Origin: Carallia brachiata
Taxonomy: Eukaryota > Streptophyta > Magnoliopsida > Malpighiales > Rhizophoraceae
Assembly: GCA_021464245.1 (NCBI GenBank)
Contig: JADCRB010000078.1
Span: 1,210,095-1,274,094 of the forward strand
Length of the DNA: 64,000 nucleotides
Direction: 5' to 3'
The notes below the pieces were generated by a model. The model saw nothing but the letters and a program-made list of their open reading frames with translations, made no database searches and was not told the origin of the DNA. Numbering within the stretch: position 1 is the first letter of the stretch; each line of letters begins with the position of its first letter. A program made the translations under genes and the position numbers. This document shows positions 38,291-49,646 of the stretch, piece after piece.

Positions 38291-40454
38291 AGTTAGGCTG
38301 TAACGTTCTGTTTGTCACCATTTCTAAGACAACTGAGTCACAGAAAATAAAAAAACAAACAATGATTATGAAAAGTATTGATACACAGATTGCATGAAGT
38401 TATAGGAGCAGATGTCATGCTAGTTATTGGTCATGAGACAATTTTTGTGTTGTGTTATTAAATATTTGTCTTCTAAGAATGTCTTGTTATTTCATTACCT
38501 TTTCAGATTCTATTATCAGTAGTTTATTTGGCTGTAATTTGTCTCTATTCTTAGCTTGGTTATTGTGTTGTAAACTCAAATTTTTCTAGTCAAAAAAAAA
38601 AGAAAAAAGAAAAAAAGACAAATGAGAAAATTTTAGTGTAATATGCACGTAGATTTAGAGTATATTTGAGTTTTTTTTTTTTTTTATATATATATATCAC
38701 CTCAATCAAGTTAAAATGTAAATCTAGCTACCGTTTTAACTAACTTCCGCTTTAAAAAAAAAAAAAAAAAGAACTCATATAAAATAAAAATTGAAGGTTC
38801 AAGAGTAATTTAGGAATTAAAAAACATTTAAAATTCACTCGTAGAAAATTTCTAAACATTTAGCAACTTATCACTGCCACCGTCAACTGCCGTTCCCCGA
38901 GTTCCTATCGTCTCCGGTAGTGTTTTTGGTCAACCGACGGCAGACAAGTTTTAAAGGAGGAGAAGAGAAAAAAAAAGCATGTAAAAAAAGAAAAAGAAAA
39001 GAGAAAAAGAAAAACGGAAAAGAAAAAAAAGGGAAAAGGGTGAAAAAATAAGGAAAATTTTGAAGCATAGGTGAAAATTAAAAAAAGAAGAGGAGCCGCA
39101 ATGAAAATTCAAAGGACAGAGAAGAAGAGTTTTATAGACGAATCAAAGAATTTGACATGCATGAAAAAGAAAGGAAGTTGGAGGAGATATGATGATTTCA
39201 TAATTATGGGTATGAGAAAGAAGAAAATGAAACAAAAAGAAAAAAAAGTGTGGAAAGTTCCAATTTACAGGGAATAACAATGATGCAGTTAAAAAATGAT
39301 GGAGCAGTCAAGAAGAAAAGAAAGATTTAGAGTTACAAATAAATTCAGGAGTTAGATTGAATTTTAAAATTATTAGCGAGAGCTATAAAATGTTCATATG
39401 AAAGTATTTATTAGAATTAATAAAAAAAAACTCAAATATGAACACATGTGAAATTGAGAGCTACAGGAAAGCTCGAAGTTAAGAACTTGCTGTGTTGAGA
39501 GGTGAAACGTTCTGTTGAGTGAGAGCTGAAATGCTCAATTCAGTTTTTCATGTGAGATGGAAAACAAAGAAGGTGGTAGACTACTGTACTCTATAGTTGT
39601 CACCTTACATATCATAGAGAATAAAGTCTCAGACTTTATTGTTTAAGTAATTTGTCACAAATTCCTTAAAAAATTGAAGTAATTAAGCAATAATTGGTCG
39701 AATAAAGTCAAAGACCGAGTTGAAGACCAAGTGTGAAATAATTAAGCAACAACAGGTTGTGAAATAACCAATGAGAAGATAAGTGAAGGTTCCAGCTAAA
39801 GTTTACGAAGCTGCCGATGTGATGCAGATTTTGAAGACTAAGTTGAAGTAAATGCTACAAAAGACTGCAAGAACGAGTTAGAATTAATAGAAGATGTTGA
39901 AGTCAAATCAAATTCGTTTAAAATTATGATTTAATATTCTAATAGATTTATGATTAGTTTGTTATGATTCAATGCTTGTATAAAAATAAAAGTTCTCAAA
40001 GTGTCTATCATATAAGAAGTTGAGTATCTCAGTTTATTATATAGTTGGTTTACTTAATGAAAATAATATTTAAGATGTTATAATTAGTATATGTACTTCT
40101 CATAATAGTCTGTAGTGTTTTCAGTTTAATAAAATTGAGTTCAAATAATTAAATTCTAACAAAAAATTATCTTTTTTTTTATATTCCTCCTTCACAGCTT
40201 ATTATTCTTGGAACCAATAAGCATTTGTTCAATATCATTAGAGCCGTGTTCAAGACCATTAAAATCTGGCGTCCAAGTTTCAATCAAAGCAAATTAAGGA
40301 GAAAAAGGGTACTATATTTTTTTTTTCCTTATATTTTGGGAGGGAAAAAAGTGTACTATTCTTGATGATAGGTAATTGATTAACTGAATTCAATTGAATC
40401 TGAAAGTAAGCATTGTACCAAAGCACGTTGTAATAAACGGCCTGGAGATATCAG
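38291..40454. other. Spacer between convergent genes, no gene seen
   Basis: Contains the 3' UTR of the upstream gene, A-rich tracts (38590-38625, 38750-38770), and a purine-rich AGAAAAAG region (38960-39260) whose open frames on both strands are low complexity. The region 39430-39900 has loosely repeated GTTGAAG/GAAGTTAAG words. No recognisable coding, RNA or terminal-repeat structure. Confidence 0.45.
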
Positions 40455-41766
40455 TCACGTTGGAGTTGGGCCAAGGCGGCTCTTAAAGGCTTCCCATGGA
40501 AGCCCTTTCTCTATAAACTCCATGCACGATGGGTCAAACGGACCTTTGATTCTGTCAATGGACTTTATTACTGCCCTTACTGGAAGAACACTCCTTGATG
40601 GATCTGGGGAAGTCCCGTAACTCAAGCATGATGAGAATCCCTGCAATATTTTATCAACAGTCTAAGGGAATTGCAAGAAATTCATTTTTTTTTTATCTAT
40701 TAGAACTGTTGATCTAGCAATAAAAGAAAGAAAAAAGTGAGCATCAAGTTTGGGGGTTACCTAAAAATTGGAGACATCAAGCTTCAACCAATTGTCAGTG
40801 CTCAAATTCATTTTTTCTTTTCAAGGAATAATCAAAAGATATCTAGATTATTGATAATCACCTCATATTGTAGTAATGTAGGCGTAGTAATTTTTCTTAT
40901 TAACAAAAAAAAAATGTAATTTAGGCATAGTAATTTTGAAATAATTTTTCCCTCAAATTTTTTTTTTTAAAATAATTCAAATTGATATCTAATGTGTGCC
41001 CAAGCTACCAAAGGCATTATGAAAGCAAGCATGAATATTTTAGCCTGTCATTGTTTGCAGCAACGTAAACCCACTACATTTTTGTTTTGGATAACAAAAA
41101 CGACACCATAGGGATGCAAGTAACGTCCTTGTGGTAGATCAACTATTACCGTCCTGATTAATCTCGCCATAAAAAAAATAGTGAGGACTGATTGTTCAAG
41201 TATTGATAACTCTCACGATTATGACTATATAATAAAAATATAACCGAACATAAATTCCATATGATATCTAATAATTTTTTCTCTATAAAAAAAGAGATTA
41301 ATATTGCATAAATGTTCAAATTTTAACCAGACGCGTGGTAACACGTAGATTTACCTTCGAACTCTCAACTCGGGTGTAAACCCACTACAAATATACTACA
41401 ATGCTGTTAAAAAAGGAAATAACAATAATTCTGATGCACTCAGTCACTGACCTTAAAGATAACAACTTCCACTTCCTGGTCATCCACAGCAGCATGTACA
41501 AGAAGGGCCTCTCCTCCTGCAGACTGACTATACAATTCCAATGCTGTAAGGTCCTCGTTATGCCCGTAATCTCTATGATCATCCTCTTCTTCATATCTCA
41601 CTCTTCTCCTAGCACCACAGATGGAGCTTAAACTTGGTTTGCTGCTCAATTTAATGGTCGATATATTATTAGCCGTAGAATTGCAAAGAGGGGTCTCTAT
41701 CTTTGAGATCATTGGCAGCATGGAATATGAGTTTGGCATAACCCATCTTGCAACTGGCTTCAACAT
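40455..41766 (-). CDS. Small conserved plant protein, probably plastid-targeted (DUF7734-like), two exons
   Basis: Exon 1 is 41452-41766 and exon 2 is 40455-40640 (minus strand). GT..AG borders join ...VVIFK to GFSSCLSYG... in frame, giving 166 residues. The start is the first Met after an in-frame stop (41773-41775). Residues 1-55 are rich in Ser, Asn, Lys and Pro with few acids and contain SICGARRRVR, typical of a chloroplast transit peptide. The mature part starts with EEEDDHRDYG and contains LELYSQSAGGEALLVHAAVDDQEVEVVIFKGFSSCLSYGTSPDPSRSVLP in successive stretches. The end is GLPWEAFKSRLGPTPT. I recall this as a conserved plant protein of unknown role; the DUF assignment is from memory. 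Exon 2 looks under constraint with no lesions. Confidence 0.8.
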
Positions 41767-42022
41767 GAACGATTACTTCACACGGGATGGTCTCAAAGGG
41801 GTCTTGACTTATTTTGTGGATATAAATGGGACTCTGTTGTTTTATTGCCAAGGATAAGGTCAGAGGTGCAGGATGGAAGGTGCGGTTTCGAACATGTTTT
41901 GACCACGAATGGTTGCTTTTTTCGAAAAACTAATTTGTGAGTTGTGCCCCCTGTTCCTTTTTTAAAAAAAAAAAAAAAAGAGGTCGACAGATTAATTAAA
42001 GGAAATAAAGTGCATAGAACTG

Positions 42023-42262
42023 GAACACAAAATAAAAATATTTAATTAATTAATTATGTTCAAAATGCAAGACAGTTGATTACTATCCTAACTTCAATTT
42101 TAGAACACAAAATAAAAATAATTAATTAATTAAACACAAAAATTCTCAACAAAATCAAACACCCTCAAAATCTATAGAATTAGAACACAGAATAAAAATA
42201 ATTAATTAATTATGTTAAAAGTGCATGAAAGGTGATTACTATTCCAATTTCAATTCCAGAGT
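42023..42262. repeat. Three imperfect ~80-bp tandem repeats
   Basis: GAACACAAAATAAAAAT or GAACACAGAATAAAAAT recurs at 42023, 42103 and 42183, exactly 80 bp apart. Each is followed by TTAATTAATTAA. Copies 1 and 3 also share the second half (ATGTTCAAAATGCA / ATGTTAAAAGTGCA then GTTGATTACTAT / GGTGATTACTAT), while copy 2 has a different second half. It lies upstream of the plastid-protein gene and the response-regulator pseudogene. Confidence 0.8.
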
Positions 42263-42484
42263 GTGAATCAAAAGATCGCTAAATATTAAACCACAAATAA
42301 GAAAGATCTAAATTTTTCCATCTCCTATTTGCACTCATGTTTATATCAAACTAAAAATAGCGATTTTTTTAAAATCAACTTTATTTTCTTCCAACGATCC
42401 CCAAACAAATTTTCTTATGGAATATTATAGACGTTCTACATATTAATTGTAATAAGAATTACTATTTATTTCCACCGATAATTA

Positions 42485-42610
42485 TAATTTAGTAGTTAAG
42501 AGATTTGTACATATTATAAGGTTGTGAGTTCAAATCTAAGTTAATTATATGTCTAATTTTATACATAAATAAATGTGAAAGTAATTGATAATTTTTATTA
42601 GATATAAAAA
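42485..42610 (+). mobile_element. Possible tRNA-derived SINE relic
   Basis: TTTAGTAGTTAAGAGATTTG followed about 20 bp later by GGTTGTGAGTTCAAATC resembles the A-box and B-box of plant tRNA-derived SINEs (B-box consensus GGTTCGANNCC). An A/T-rich tail follows. No target duplication could be fixed, so this is tentative. Confidence 0.35.
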
Positions 42611-43294
42611 AATATATTTTTTAAAAAATTTAATATCGTGATTCAATCTATTAGATAATACATTTAATTTAATATTTCTTAGGTACCGCCCATACCTTAT
42701 TATTTTTTAGTAAAAAAATTACTATTTACTAGTAAAACAAAAAAAAAAACAAAAAAAAGAGGAAAATGGCACCAGTCGGGTATTGGACAGACGCGGGCAC
42801 GTGATGAGCAAGGTCTCTCGATGGTCTCGCGCGCATTCCCGTTTTTTTTTTCTTCTCACTCTTCTTCTTCCAAGTTCCGCTTCCACCTCATTCATTGAAA
42901 AAAAAAAAAAAAATAATTATTACTAATAGATTAAAGAATAAAAGTTAATACCATAATAATTTGTGTATTAAATTTTTGTATCGATTCAAATTAAAATTAT
43001 TTTTTTAAAATTAAAATTAATATTTTTAAAATATTTTTTATTTTAATATTTTAAAAATATCAATAACTGTTCCGAAAATAATAGTTACAATTTCGTTTAA
43101 AATAAAATCGCCGGACATAGTAACTGCATTCTAGATTAAATTAAAGTTAAGGTTTAATTATGACATGAGAGAGAGTTTATCAGGGTTAAATTGACCCCAA
43201 ATTTAAGTTCATGGGGATTGCGGATTCTTGGCAAGAGTGCGTGATTCGGTTTAATTGATCGCATTTCCGGGTTAGAGGCTTTGTTTCTTTGTTT

Positions 43295-43317
43295 TGTGTG
43301 TGTGTGTGTGTGTGTGT
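43295..43317. repeat. (TG)n microsatellite
   Basis: About 11 TG units just upstream of the response-regulator pseudogene, probably in its former 5' region. Confidence 0.9.
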
Positions 43318-43381
43318 TTGGCTATGGCTACCTTGCAGCGACTGGCGTCGAGGTTGAGCACGTGGTGCGAGCGGCTACGGT

Positions 43382-46300
43382 GGCGATGTGGCGGTATCTG
43401 ATCAGTTTCCGGCCGGTTTGCGAGTTCTCGTTGTGGATGATGGCACGCCACTTGCTTGAGGATTCTCGAGCAGATGCTTCGTTGACAGCTTTATCAGGGT
43501 TAGTTCTTAGTCCTTACTTAACCTCATTTTGGATAAGGATGATAATCACCATAGCTGAATGGAATAATCTTTGGGTACTGAATGACATGAATTGAGAGCA
43601 TTCAATTGGACAACTAAAGCTAGAATGAGGGCTAGTAAAACTGGTAATGTGATTCCTAACATATTAGTGTCCTTGAAAGGCAGCTTCTTATCTTGTTCAC
43701 ATGCTGCTTGATTTGTCCACTTTACCATTGCTCCTGTCCATTAGAGTTGTTTTTGTTTTATGATGTGCCGGGCGACATTACGCTGTTGTTGCATTGGTTG
43801 CAGTTACCTCTTGCTCCCGGGCAACAGTTGCTTTGAATATTCTAAGGGAAAGAAAAAGATGTTTTGACATAGTGTTGAGTGATGTTTAGATGCCGGACCT
43901 TGATGGATATAAACTTCTTGAACATTTGGTGCTGGAAATGGACAATCTTCCAGTCATTAGTGAGTATTATGCGTTCATTTTGATGTAGGGATCTTTCGTT
44001 TGTGTATCTATAGCAACATAATAATTTGTGGTGCAGTGATGTCTGCTGACGGGAGTACAAGTGCTGTAATGCGAGGAATCAGACATGGAGCTTATGATTA
44101 CTTGATTAGACCCATACGTGAAGAAGAGATCAAGAATATGTGGCAACATGTTATAAGCAAAAAGTGGAATGAAATTAAAGAACATGACTTGAACATTCTG
44201 GAAGTTTGGAGGATGATGATTGGCATAAATGAGGAAGTGATGATGTTGACCATGCTTCTTCTGTTAATGAAGGAACAGAAGGGGTTTTGAAAGTCCAGAA
44301 AAAGAGGAGCAGCGGGAAAGAAGAAGATAGCGATGAACTGTAAAATGATGATCCCCCTGCAACAAAGAATCCACGTGTTGTTTGGTCAGTGGAGCTCCAT
44401 CAACAGTTTGTTAGTGCTGTAAACCAAATTGGAATTGACAGTACGGTCTTTACTGATATGCTCCTTTTGATTATTTATTGTTTCAGCTATCATTTATCAC
44501 AACAGAATTGCATTTGATCTGGTGACATTTCATACAGAAATAAACTTGTGAATTGGTCTTCCTTTGTTTTTTTGCTTGCTGATTACAAATGTGTATCTAC
44601 CCTTTCAGAGGCTGTACCCAAGAGGATTCTTGAACTGATGAATGTGCCTGGTTTAACTGGAGAAAATGTTGCAAGTCATTTGCAGGTTTGACCCTTTCCA
44701 CACCAACTCTTTTATCATTTCCTGTATTCTAAATATCTGTAGTATTTATTGTTACATGGAAACCCATATTGACAACCAAATTATCAGGATCTCTAAATGG
44801 GTAATGAAACTTCTGAATGGTGGCACAATTTTGAAAATATTTGGAATGACAATAAAATGATACCAATGAATACCACGCAGCACGGGGGCAATTTATGAGG
44901 GTATGCCTTGTGAACCAATATGTTAAGGGCATAAACAATTCTTTGATAAGGAGAGAATTGTCCCACGATGAATGTGCTTACACAATTTACTGGTGGTACT
45001 TTCTTCTTTTTGGTATCTCTTATTGATAGGGATTTCTTTATTTCAGGGGATTGTAAAGGCAAAACTAAAAGCCCTAGTTCAGTAGTGGCATTGTGCGAGT
45101 GTCTATTTTTCTTTCAAAAATTTTCAGTCATTTAATAATATGTTATCATAAGAAAGTTAGTGTTATAATCAGTCAATAAAAAAAGGTTTGAGAGAAATTC
45201 ATGTTCTAATTGTATAAAAAAAGAAATAATTAGTACTTACAATTGAACTCATATATAAGGTCACAAAGAGAATAGATTCTTCACAGTGGTTTGTCTACCC
45301 CAAATCTTCAAAAGCTTAAAATCAGGAGTAATTTCCCCCAGTATGTACGTTATTTTCTTTTTATACTGTCACAAAAATCAAATGACAAAGGGATTTCACC
45401 ATAATAATTTTTCTTTTCACTGTCATCCATGATCGTCTCAGTGTCCATGTGTTAATCAATAAATGCCCACAAAGCTAAAAGGCAGTGCCCCATAACTCAA
45501 GAACTCTAAAATGACTGAGCAAGTGATTTGTGCACATGATAGGTACTGGTGGAGAACTCTCTTTATCTTTTCCATCATGGAAAGATATCTTTCTCCTAAC
45601 TGAAACCGTGTTCTTTAAAAAGAAAAAGGAGAAGAGATATATTCCTCACCTTTCTTTTGCATAAGTTACTCAAATCGAAATTAAACTGGGATCCAAAGCT
45701 ATTGTAACTAGAAGTAGATTTAGTTATCCTATAATTTCCTTGAAAGGTTTTTGCATCTGAAACCTAAAATTTGGGATTCAAAAATTTTTGTGTATAACCG
45801 TGAGAATGTGTCAACATTAATTCATAGATTAGCATTTCAGTGGCTCTGATGTATTATTGCCATTTGTAATCACTGTTAACATTCTTTGATATTTAATGCT
45901 GTTAGAACAATTTGCAGAAGTTTAGACTATGTTCGAAGAGATTAAGTGCAGTGGCTCAAGGTGGTATTTCTAGTGCCTTCTGCAGGCCAATAGACTCAAA
46001 TGAGAAACTTGAATCCACTTGGACAGTTTGAAATCCAAGCTTCGGCTGCTTCTAGCCAGATTCCCGTTCAAATGTTAGCGGCGGTACGTACTGAGGCTTT
46101 AGGCCGATCGACTGGTAGCCTAATTACTGTGATGGATCAGCCAGCTCTTTTACAGGCATCCATGCAGGGTCCCAAGATTATGCCTGTTGAGCATGGTGTG
46201 GCATTTTGTCAGCCTTTGGTAAAATGCCAATCCAGCATTTCAAAACATTATCAAGAAAATATGCCACCTGCTGGAGAAGTTGCACCGCAAGTCTGGTCTT

Positions 46301-46440
46301 CTAATAGCCTTGTTTCCGTGGGATCCATTAAAAATCTTGGGGGCATGGATGCTCAAAACTGTATTGCAGCAGCAGCAACAGCAACGGCAACAGCTTCAGA
46401 AACAGCAGCAACAACCACAGCAACCGTCATCACTCCAAAA
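43382..46440 (+). pseudogene. Type-B response regulator (ARR10/ARR12-like) pseudogene
   Basis: Decayed copy of a cytokinin-signalling transcription factor. The receiver starts FPAGLRVLVVDD (about 43413-43449), then a one-base loss shifts the frame before LRILEQMLR. The next receiver exon (43803-43959) has CFDIVLSDV, a TAG stop at 43887-43889, then MPDLDGYKLLE; the phosphoacceptor Asp codon (43881-43883) survives just before the stop. AVMRGIRHGAYDYLIRPIREEEIKNMWQHVI follows at 44065-44155. A TAA at 44341-44343 precedes the GARP domain, [23 protein letters not shown] (44372-44440), then [24 protein letters not shown] (44612-44684) and KFRLCSKRLSAVAQGG (from 45919). The C-terminal part FEIQASAASSQIPVQMLAAVRTEALGR...MDQPALLQAS (46030-46160) is ARR12-like. 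The poly-Gln tract (46364-46432) is read out of frame as Ala/Thr. Introns remain, so it is a duplicated gene copy, not a retrocopy. Confidence 0.9.
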
Positions 46441-49400
46441 ACGTTCAAATATTTGCTAATCCCAGTTAGTTATAGATTTTTGGCAGGTTCTAACTGTTAT
46501 TAGAACTATACTGTAATTTGTCCACAACATATATAAGCTGAGTTCTGCATGATAAATACGTTACGTTGAGGTTCTCTTTCCACTTAAAAATATTTCTCCA
46601 TATATAGATTTCTTTTGGTCAAAACCAAAGAGTGAGAGAGGTTGTTTCATTCTCTGGGAGACGAGGGTGAGAATATTGTCAAGGCAAGACTCTGTTTGAA
46701 TACAGTACCCATGTTGGAAGGGACAGTAATAAATGGTTTTTGATCAGTCAGAGTCTGTCTCATCTCCTCAATGATGCTGCAACAAAAGCGCTTGTTGTCC
46801 TGGAAAATATATGTGCTGTAAGTGGTAAAATTCAAAAATCCTGAATGTGACGTATCTGTTTCTGGGATGGATTCACTGTGGTGCACTTCTTTTCCTGATG
46901 CGTGCGATTTCAGTTCAACTAATGCAATATTTAACCATGGCAGGTATTAGTCTTCTTAGTTCTCAAAGGTGCTGATTATTTATTTGTCAAGGGATGCAGT
47001 AGTAATCAAGTTGAAGTCAGCCAATTGTCTTCTACATACATCATCCCCTGTGGTGCACTTTTCATAAGCAGTTTACAGGGCCTCTGCATCGCCCTTCTCT
47101 TAGAAAGGAAACATTAGTCCATTTTGGGAAGTTCAATTGAAATGTTTAGGTAAAATTCCACATTCTTATTTGTGTAACATTGCAATTAGCCTGTAGGATA
47201 AATAAGTCGTCAGACTCAAACATTTAATGAGTTCCCAGTTGGATGGCATCCTCTACCATCGTGAATGCATATTATGTGATGTTTATTGTTATTGATTCTG
47301 AAATGTTCATTCTATTTGGGTTGTATCATACCAGTTTACAAGCTGTGCAACACTTATTTTTTTGTGTATAATGTTACCTTTGATGCTGAAATGTTTGTTT
47401 AATTCTTTTGATTAATTAGTTTTGTCTGAAACTCAAACTCGGCCCTTTAATCCTAATACCAATTGAGCTCTATTATTAGGAACAAAAAATGTTAGGACCG
47501 ATGATATTATGTTTGATGTTGTGTACCAACTATCGTGCATCATATTATACTCACGTCTCCAATTGATAATTTTCCTCGTATATATTAGCATTTTTGGCTA
47601 ACATAAATTTTTTCATTTTTAGTTCGTTTTTTGGTATTTCGAAACGTGAAGCTTTGCTCTGGCTACCGAACGTCATCGATCTGACACTGTGGCTAACCTA
47701 GAATGTTAAATTTTTATTCCTTTGCTAATCTATGAGTGATAATTTTAAGGTAGCCTAACCTTAATGAAGATATTATCTTTACTTTAGTTTGAAACTTTTT
47801 CTTGATTAAATAAACGAAATAACCCAAATAAAGAAAATACTATCAAATTAAACTGTAAGTCAAATTCATTTTAGAATGATGCTACAAATATGAATTTCCA
47901 CTATGTTAATTTTTCAAAAATGATGTTCTTATCTCTTATTAAACAACCATGTATTTATTTTTATACCACCTGTATCTTCTTAAATTTTACAAGAAATTTG
48001 CTCTTTATCAATTAAATTCATCAATTGCCATTTGATAATAGTTTTTGTACAAAATAATTAAAAATATATATTCATAATTTAAATAAGGAATTAAAAAAAA
48101 GTACAAAAAAAGAAGTGAAACAAGGGACGCGCACAAATGGATATTTCAATAAGTGAAATTCCTGTTTAGCATATTTTAGTTTAGTTCAATAATAGTCCAT
48201 TTTGAAAAATAATAAAAAAATGTTATAATCAACAGTCGTTTCTAAAATATAATGAATTGTCAAAATAATGTATTTGTTCATATTTTTGATAAAATTCATA
48301 ATGTTATGCAGAAACGCAGCTCCAAAAATTAGCAAATTGCAGAATGATAAATTCTAAAATTTTCAACAGTAACATCTCCATAGAAAATATTAACGGAACA
48401 AACAATTTAACTTTAAAATCTTGTCCAAAACAGTTTTCCATTTTTAATAGATTAACAACAGTAATTTAATCTGTTTCAAATATTTATAATGCTAATATTA
48501 TATTTATTTTAAAATTTTATTTTTATTTTTTGTGAAAATTTTTAAATTTTTATTAAGACAGAGAATGAGTCAATGTCCAAACTAGGATAAGACTTTTCAT
48601 AAACCATGGAAAATGCCTACAAGACAAAACCATACAAATACCAACCAAAACCTTAAGAAAACTAAAAATAAAGCGCCACCTGGTACCAGTGGCTAATGGC
48701 CTGGACTCGTGCGACAAATGACTTGAGGTAGTGCTAAATTACAGCAAAAGTGCATGGCCATGGGAAACTGGAATGTATCTATATTACCTTAGTAAATTTT
48801 TTTTTTTTTAAAAATCATTATTTAAAGTAAATATTAAGTACAATTGATATATTTATAAAATAATTTTTTTATATTAAAAAAAAGATCAATTTATTTGATT
48901 ATCCAATAATTCCACTAAATTAAGTGACAAAATTAGCGGTAAATTTTTTTTGGATTTCAAATAATCTCGTAATATTTTTGGGGCTCCAAATTTTGTTTTT
49001 TTTATAGATTTAATATAGATACTTAACTATTTTAAAACCGCATAAGAGGTGGATTAAGCTGATACTTATAGATGGACACATAAAAAATATATAATTAATT
49101 TAATGATATTTATTAATTAATTTATATTTTATTTTTTAAAATTAAGTATATTTTTTATAATTTAATGATTTAAATTATTATTGAAAAAAGTTGATAGGCA
49201 GACATTTTGAGGCAAACTGCCTCTATATGCACATTTTATATAATAAAAATCATATTTTGTATAACTGTAAAAATAAAAAGTGATATAAAAAAATATTATT
49301 ATTTTTTTATTTTATATTTTTTAATTATAATTTAATAAAAAATATTTACTGTTGTATAAATTAAATACAGATAAATACAATCTACTTACCAACATCTACC

Positions 49401-49646
49401 CGTATAACAACATCCAATTATTATATGTATACCACATTTCTAACTTCCACTAAAATCTTTTGTACGCATAATCTACCACCCCACCGGCCCACCGATTTAC
49501 CTAAACAACAAAAACAATTAAAAAAAAAAACTCCTCTTCCCTCCTCAAAGCCAAAGCCCTGCCCGTTTCCACTTTGCACAGTCAGCCGCCTTCTCTCCCA
49601 TAGTTCTATTGCTCTCTCTCTCTAACTGTCTCTGTCTCTCTCTAAG
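46441..49646. other. Spacer between the pseudogene and ASD, with one unexplained exon-like segment
   Basis: About 46665-46830 (plus) reads EYSTHVGRDSNKWFLISQSL...NDAATKALVVLENICA and is followed by a good donor GTAAGT at 46831. It looks like a former exon of something I cannot identify. The remainder to about 49400 is AT-rich with no gene. 49400-49646 is the ASD promoter and 5' UTR, ending in a CT-rich leader (49605-49645). Confidence 0.4.

Noticed and set aside
38883..39277. Facing low-complexity frames in an AGAAAAAG-rich stretch
   Set aside because: Lys/Arg/Glu or Phe/Ser homopolymer-like translation on both strands, with no start context or homology.
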